Assembly (NCBI GenBank): GCA_031082105.1
Contig: JAVHLO010000162.1
Location: 1 to 7,710 of the forward strand
Length of the DNA: 7,710 bases
Source: Planctomycetota bacterium
GTDB taxonomy: Bacteria; Planctomycetota; MHYJ01; JACQXL01; JAVHLO01
Direction of reading: 5' to 3'
A model generated the notes under the pieces. The model was not told the origin of the DNA. It saw nothing but the letters and a program-made list of their open reading frames with translations, and ran no database searches. Each line of letters opens with the position of its first letter. Positions within the stretch are counted from its first letter, which is position 1. Made by a program: the position numbers and the translations under genes. Shown here in pieces: positions 1-7,710 of this stretch.

Positions 1-40
1 GGAATCAGTGCCGCGACCGTGAGGGAGCGGCACTGATTCC
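1..40 (-). terminator. Perfect 14-bp stem-loop after fusA, possible terminator
   Basis: Bases 1-14 and 27-40 are perfect inverted repeats (GGAATCAGTGCCGC against its reverse complement) with a 12-nt loop. It begins 23 nt after the fusA TAG, in the position expected for an intrinsic terminator of the rpoC-str transcript. Any U-tract would fall beyond the window edge, and the stem may extend past base 1, so termination cannot be confirmed. Alternatives are an mRNA 3'-stabilising hairpin, attenuator-like spacing before a tuf gene outside the window, or one copy of a palindromic repeat. Confidence 0.55.
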
Positions 41-63
41 TCAATTCCACATGTCACGGACTA

Positions 64-2118
64 CTACACCGTCATCCTGCGCGCGGTTTCTTCGGGGACG
101 GGCCTGTAGGTGAGCGGCTCGAGCGAGAACGCTCCCCTGCCCTGCGTAAGCGATCTGAGGCTGCTCGCGTAACCGAACATCGCCGCGATCGGCACGCTGC
201 CCCGGATCACCCGCCTCGTCTCCTCCAGGTCCATGCTCTCGATCTCGGCCCGCCTGCGGTTCAAATCGTTCAGCACGTCGCCCAGGTATTCGCCCGGCAC
301 GGTCACCTCGAGCTTCATTATCGGTTCGAGTATGATACCTGTTGCGGCCTCAAGCGCCTTGCGTAGCGCACCCGAGGCCGCCGCCGCAAACGCCATCTCC
401 GTGGAATCGGCCGGATGCGCGACCGCCGAGAGGACAACGACCCGCAGATGGACAAGCGGAAAGCCGGCGAGTGAACCGGTCGCCGCGCTCGAGCGCAGGG
501 CGTCCTCAATCGCGCCGACGAACTGACGGGGGATCGCGTCCTTGGACAGCAGGTTCTCCAGCTGCATATGAACATGACCGGGATTCGGTTCGACCCTCAC
601 CGAGACACGGCCGAAATGGTTCTTCTCGCCGAGTTTCTGGCTGAACGTGAACTCCGCATCGGACGATGCGCCGATCGTCTCCTTGTAGGCGACGCGCGGC
701 TCTCCAACGTTGACGCCGAGGTTGAACTCGTCCCTCATCCGGTTGCGCAGGACTTCGAGGTGCAGCTCACCCATGCCGGAGACGATTATCTCGCCGGTCT
801 CCGCGTCTATCCTGGTCTGAAAAGTCGGATCGTCCTTCGCCAGCTTTTCCAGCACCTGCTGCAGCTTGTCGTTGTCGCTGGAGAGTTTGGGTTCGATCGA
901 AAGCGACACCACAGGCTCGGGAAATTCCATCTGTTCGAGCAGGATGGGGCATTTTTTTTCGCAGAGCGTATCGCCGGTCACCGTGAACCGCAATCCCACG
1001 GTGCCGACGATCTCACCGGCAACGGCCTTCTGCACCTGGACCCGCTCGTTGGCGTGAAGCAGAAAGAGATGCCCGAGCCGTTCCGACTTGTTGACCCTTG
1101 GGTTCTGCAACTGGTCGCCTGAGCGGACCTCGCCGGAGTATATTCTGAGGTAGGTCAACTCGCCGTGCCTGTCCGTGGCCGTCTTGAAGGCAAGCGCGCA
1201 GACATGCTCCGAGGCCGAGAGTTTCCGGAGGGCGCTCTTCTTGGTGTGCGGCTCGATTCCCTGGATCGGGGGTAGGTCCTCCGGAGCGGGCAGGTAGTGA
1301 CACACTGCATCGAGCAACGGCTGAATCCCGATCCCTCTCAACGCCGCGCCGCCAAGGACGGGCGTGATCCGTCCGGCGATGGTACCGGTCCTCAAACCGG
1401 CGCGGATCTCGTCCGGCGACATCTCTGACCCGGACAGGTACTTCTCCATCAGGGAATCCGAATGCTCCGCTGCAGCGGCAACGAGATTCTCCCGCCATTT
1501 CGCGGCCTCCGTGAGCATCTCCGGGGGAATATCCTGCTCGCCAACCTTGGTGTCGAGCGGGTCTTCGTGAAACACCGTGACACGCATCGAAATCAGGTCG
1601 ATCACGGCGTGGAATGCGCTCTCGCTGCCGAGGGGGATGTTCAGTGGGACCGGACGCGCGCCCAGCTTCCTTTTCATCCCTTCGAGTACATGGTAGAACG
1701 ATGAGCCGATACGGTCGAGCTTGTTGACCAAAGCGATGCGCGGCACGCGGTACTTGCCGGCCTGCCGCCATACCGTTTCCGACTGGGCCTCGACGCCGCC
1801 GACTCCGCAGAAAACGCCGATGGCCCCGTCAAGCACGCGAAGCGAGCGTTCGACCTCTGCCGTAAAGTCGACATGCCCGGGGGTATCGATGATATTGATC
1901 CGGCAGTCCTTCCAGTAGGTGGTTGTCGCCGCGCTCGTGATGGTGATCCCGCGCCGCTGTTCTTCCTCCATCCAGTCCATCGTGGCTGTGCCGTCGTCGA
2001 CGCGACCGAGCCTGTGCTCCTTCCCGGTGAGAAACAGAATCTCCTCGGTCGTGGTCGTCTTACCGGCGTCGATATGCGCGATTATCCCGATGTTTCGAAT
2101 TGGAGTGGGCGGGCGCAT
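64..2118 (-). CDS. fusA: Translation elongation factor G, divergent domain IV
   Basis: GTPase driving tRNA-mRNA translocation, or together with RRF ribosome recycling in some EF-G paralogues. Numbered from the ATG at 2116-2118 (684 residues): P-loop AHIDAGKT 14-21, switch I RRGITITSAATT about 56-67, DTPGHVD 78-84, NKLD 132-135, G5 region GAALRGIGIQ in place of GSAFKNKGVQ. Domains II, III (SGMGELHLEV) and V (ILEPIMKLEV, MFGYASSLRSLTQGR) are typical. Domain IV departs: the first tip loop reads LGEKNHFGRV where E. coli has SGGRGQYGHV, and the GGVIPGEYI segment reads KDAIPRQFV. The second tip-loop His is kept (AHPADSTE, His568). Length suits EF-G. A TTG at 2161-2163 would add 15 residues; I prefer the ATG, which begins seven residues before the conserved RNIGI. 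Neither start has a Shine-Dalgarno. EF-G identity is certain; whether it is the main translocase or a specialised paralogue is not. Confidence 0.96.
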   Translation of the reverse strand: MRPPTPIRNIGIIAHIDAGKTTTTEEILFLTGKEHRLGRVDDGTATMDWMEEEQRRGITITSAATTTYWKDCRINIIDTPGHVDFTAEVERSLRVLDGAIGVFCGVGGVEAQSETVWRQAGKYRVPRIALVNKLDRIGSSFYHVLEGMKRKLGARPVPLNIPLGSESAFHAVIDLISMRVTVFHEDPLDTKVGEQDIPPEMLTEAAKWRENLVAAAAEHSDSLMEKYLSGSEMSPDEIRAGLRTGTIAGRITPVLGGAALRGIGIQPLLDAVCHYLPAPEDLPPIQGIEPHTKKSALRKLSASEHVCALAFKTATDRHGELTYLRIYSGEVRSGDQLQNPRVNKSERLGHLFLLHANERVQVQKAVAGEIVGTVGLRFTVTGDTLCEKKCPILLEQMEFPEPVVSLSIEPKLSSDNDKLQQVLEKLAKDDPTFQTRIDAETGEIIVSGMGELHLEVLRNRMRDEFNLGVNVGEPRVAYKETIGASSDAEFTFSQKLGEKNHFGRVSVRVEPNPGHVHMQLENLLSKDAIPRQFVGAIEDALRSSAATGSLAGFPLVHLRVVVLSAVAHPADSTEMAFAAAASGALRKALEAATGIILEPIMKLEVTVPGEYLGDVLNDLNRRRAEIESMDLEETRRVIRGSVPIAAMFGYASSLRSLTQGRGAFSLEPLTYRPVPEETARRMTV

Positions 2119-2238
2119 GGCAGTGGGAACATACGGAAGCGCCGCAGGCGTCCGGAGTCGCAACGGCCATTGACGACGGCCTGACCGGCTCGAAGGCTCT
2201 GCGACGGATCCTGGGCTTCGAAAGCGAAAAGCGCGGGA

Positions 2239-2718
2239 CTAACGGTTCCAGCCGAAGTGGGCGTACGCGCGGTTTGCCTCGGCCATCTTGTGCACGTCCT
2301 GTTTCTTCTTGAACGCCTCACCTTCGCTGTTGTACGCCCCGACGAGTTCATCGGCCAGCTTTGCGAACATGGGTCTTCCCTTCTTGTTTCGCGCCGCGCC
2401 GATGATCCATCTGAATGCCAGGCTCTGCTGACGTCGAGGCGGCACCTCCAGCGGCACCTGGTAGGTGGCGCCGCCGACCCGCTTGGATCTGACCTCGATC
2501 TTCGGCTTCACATTCTCGATCGCCTTGAGGAACACCTCGAGCGGTTCGACGCCCTGCAGCTTCTTCTCGATCTGGCCTATCACCCGATAGAAGATGTTGG
2601 TGGCGACGGATTTCTTGCCGCCCCACATCATGCCGTTGATGAACTTCGAGACGACCTTGTTCCTGAACCGCGGGTCCGGCTTCAGGAAACGCTCGGTGGA
2701 TCTGAATCTTCGAGACAT
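2239..2718 (-). CDS. rpsG: 30S ribosomal protein S7 (uS7)
   Basis: Primary 16S rRNA-binding protein that nucleates assembly of the 30S head and lies near the E site and mRNA exit. It has 159 residues, within the normal range (about 156-179). Recognisable S7 segments: DPRFRNKVVSKFINGMM at 15-31, the ENVKPKIEVRSKRVGGATYQVP block at about 68-89 (quoted here only to show the family core), RRQQSLAFRWI at 95-105, and the C-terminal HKMAEANRAYAHFGW. The ATG start is fixed by an AGGAG at 2725-2729, 6 nt upstream, the clearest ribosome binding site in the window. In E. coli, S7 represses its own operon by binding the rpsL-rpsG spacer; a possible hairpin in the equivalent spacer here is listed separately. 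Nothing unusual in the protein. Stop is TAG. Confidence 0.98.
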   Translation of the reverse strand: MSRRFRSTERFLKPDPRFRNKVVSKFINGMMWGGKKSVATNIFYRVIGQIEKKLQGVEPLEVFLKAIENVKPKIEVRSKRVGGATYQVPLEVPPRRQQSLAFRWIIGAARNKKGRPMFAKLADELVGAYNSEGEAFKKKQDVHKMAEANRAYAHFGWNR

Positions 2719-2779
2719 CTACTGCTCCTGTCAAAATTCCGCATTACGCACAACGGGTCATCGCATGTTCGGACCTGCG

Positions 2780-2819
2780 GGCCGCCACGCCGACCGCCCC
2801 GGTGCGACGGTCTGCGGCC
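2780..2819 (-). promoter_or_regulatory. Possible two-stem hairpin in the rpsL-rpsG spacer
   Basis: The outer arms 2780-2785 and 2814-2819 (GGCCGC/GCGGCC) and inner arms 2792-2796 and 2808-2812 (GACCG/CGGTC) can pair, leaving an asymmetric internal loop and an 11-nt apical loop. It lies between the rpsL stop and the rpsG Shine-Dalgarno. In E. coli S7 binds the equivalent spacer to repress translation. The spacer is GC-rich, so stems this short can arise by chance; the regulatory role is inference only. Confidence 0.3.
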
Positions 2820-2830
2820 ACGCCGTGACT

Positions 2831-3202
2831 CTACTTGGAGGTCTTCGCTCCGTACTTGGACCGGCTCTTCTTGCGCCCTTCGACGCCCGCGCAGTCCCAG
2901 ACTCCGCGGACGACGTGGTACCGGACACCCGGGAGGTCGCGCACGCGGCCTCCCCGGACCATGACGATCGAGTGTTCCTGCAGGTTGTGTCCTTCCCCGG
3001 GTATGTAGGCCGTCAGCTCGGATCCGCTCGTCAATCTCACCCTTGCGATCTTGCGGAGCGCCGAGTTGGGCTTCTTGGGCGTCATGGTCTTCACGGTGAT
3101 GCAAACGCCCTTCTTCTGAGGCGACTGCCGCAGCATAGGGGCCTTGCTTTTGGCCACCTGCCCTTTCCTCGGGCGGGCCACCAACTGGTTGATCGTCGGC
3201 AT
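2831..3202 (-). CDS. rpsL: 30S ribosomal protein S12 (uS12)
   Basis: Protein of the 30S decoding centre that helps monitor codon-anticodon pairing. It has 123 residues, the usual bacterial length, and reads as S12 throughout: NQLVARPRKG at the N-terminus, PQKKGVC, TPKKPNSALRK at 42-51 with wild-type Lys43, GEGHNLQEHS at 69-78, and RDLPGVRYH at 88-96 with Asp89, the residue methylthiolated by RimO in E. coli. Position 88 is Arg (codon CGC at 2939-2941) where E. coli has Lys; that substitution gives streptomycin resistance in other bacteria. The ATG is supported by homology and by a GGAG at 3213-3216, 10 nt upstream. It lies about 100 bp after rpoC and 112 bp before rpsG, the conserved str order. 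Confidence 0.98.
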   Translation of the reverse strand: MPTINQLVARPRKGQVAKSKAPMLRQSPQKKGVCITVKTMTPKKPNSALRKIARVRLTSGSELTAYIPGEGHNLQEHSIVMVRGGRVRDLPGVRYHVVRGVWDCAGVEGRKKSRSKYGAKTSK

Positions 3203-3230
3203 GCTCTCTTGACTCCAACTGGCAGTGGAT

Positions 3231-3303
3231 TCCGGAATTCAGATTCCCGGACCTGGGATCATCATCCGCCAATCCAGAATCGCCACTCCAAAATCCACAA
3301 TCG
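3231..3303. repeat. GATT-type degenerate repeats and small hairpin between rpoC and rpsL
   Basis: Bases 3271-3282 and 3292-3303 match at 11 of 12 positions (AATCCAGAATCG and AATCCACAATCG) 21 bp apart, with further ATCC/GATT-rich text between and beside them. On the transcribed strand this reads as short GGATT-like words. At 3231-3251 an 8-bp stem with one bulged base and a 4-nt loop (TCCGGAAT ... ATT-C-CCGGA) is possible. No U-tract follows, so it is not an obvious terminator. The composition is visibly more AT-rich than in the coding sequence on either side. Confidence 0.5.

Positions 3304-7710
<4,407 letters not shown>

Noticed and set aside
2719..2830. Small gene in the rpsL-rpsG spacer
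   Set aside because: Only 112 bp, with no start paired with a ribosome binding site apart from that of rpsG.
2257..2964. 235-residue plus-strand open frame across rpsG and rpsL
   Set aside because: Antisense to two ribosomal protein genes and their spacer, with no recognisable motif.
3231..3251. Terminator separating rpoC from rpsL
   Set aside because: The possible stem is short and bulged and is not followed by a T-run on the transcribed strand.

Overview
The window holds a bacterial RNA-polymerase/ribosome gene cluster read entirely from the minus strand, in the order rpoC (5' end cut off by the window) - rpsL - rpsG - fusA. This is the classical rpoBC-str arrangement. DNA is GC-rich, all four reading frames are intact, and stops are TGA (rpoC) and TAG (rpsL, rpsG, fusA). 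The beta' protein carries an SI3-type trigger-loop insertion as in Gram-negative bacteria. Its C-terminal third (HLVPHGRHVRVHTGD, LLREVQNVYRAQNV, GDSNLLPG) reads, from memory, like beta' of the Planctomycetes-Verrucomicrobia-Lentisphaerae (PVC) group. That placement is tentative; no marker in the window is decisive.

Layout from high to low coordinates: 7710-3304 is rpoC from about E. coli residue 233 to the C-terminus. 3303-3203 is a spacer with short GATT-type repeats and a small hairpin. 3202-2831 is rpsL. 2830-2719 is a spacer with a possible two-stem hairpin. 2718-2239 is rpsG with a clear Shine-Dalgarno. 2238-2119 is a spacer without obvious signals. 2118-64 is fusA (a TTG start at 2163 is also possible). 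Positions 40-1 form a perfect 14-bp stem-loop just after fusA, at the window edge. No tuf gene is seen. The spacers are all short (about 75-120 bp), so one transcription unit is likely: RNA polymerase beta', two 30S decoding/head proteins and the translocase made together.

The standout is in rpoC. Where the beta' jaw normally has a short connection between two strands, this protein has about 300 extra residues. They consist of four tandem units with an exact 82-residue (246-bp) spacing. The units share a Gly/Val/Asp/Gly register with the first sandwich-barrel module of the protein's own trigger-loop insertion, and also with E. coli SI3, without gaps over about 48 residues. Units 1 and 3 resemble each other, as do 2 and 4, suggesting duplication of a two-unit block. 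Lysine-rich linkers join the first three units. I read this as an expanded SI3-like domain array grafted onto the jaw, close to where downstream DNA enters the polymerase. Secondary points are an Arg at the streptomycin-resistance position 88 of S12, and an EF-G with an unusual domain IV tip and no Shine-Dalgarno.
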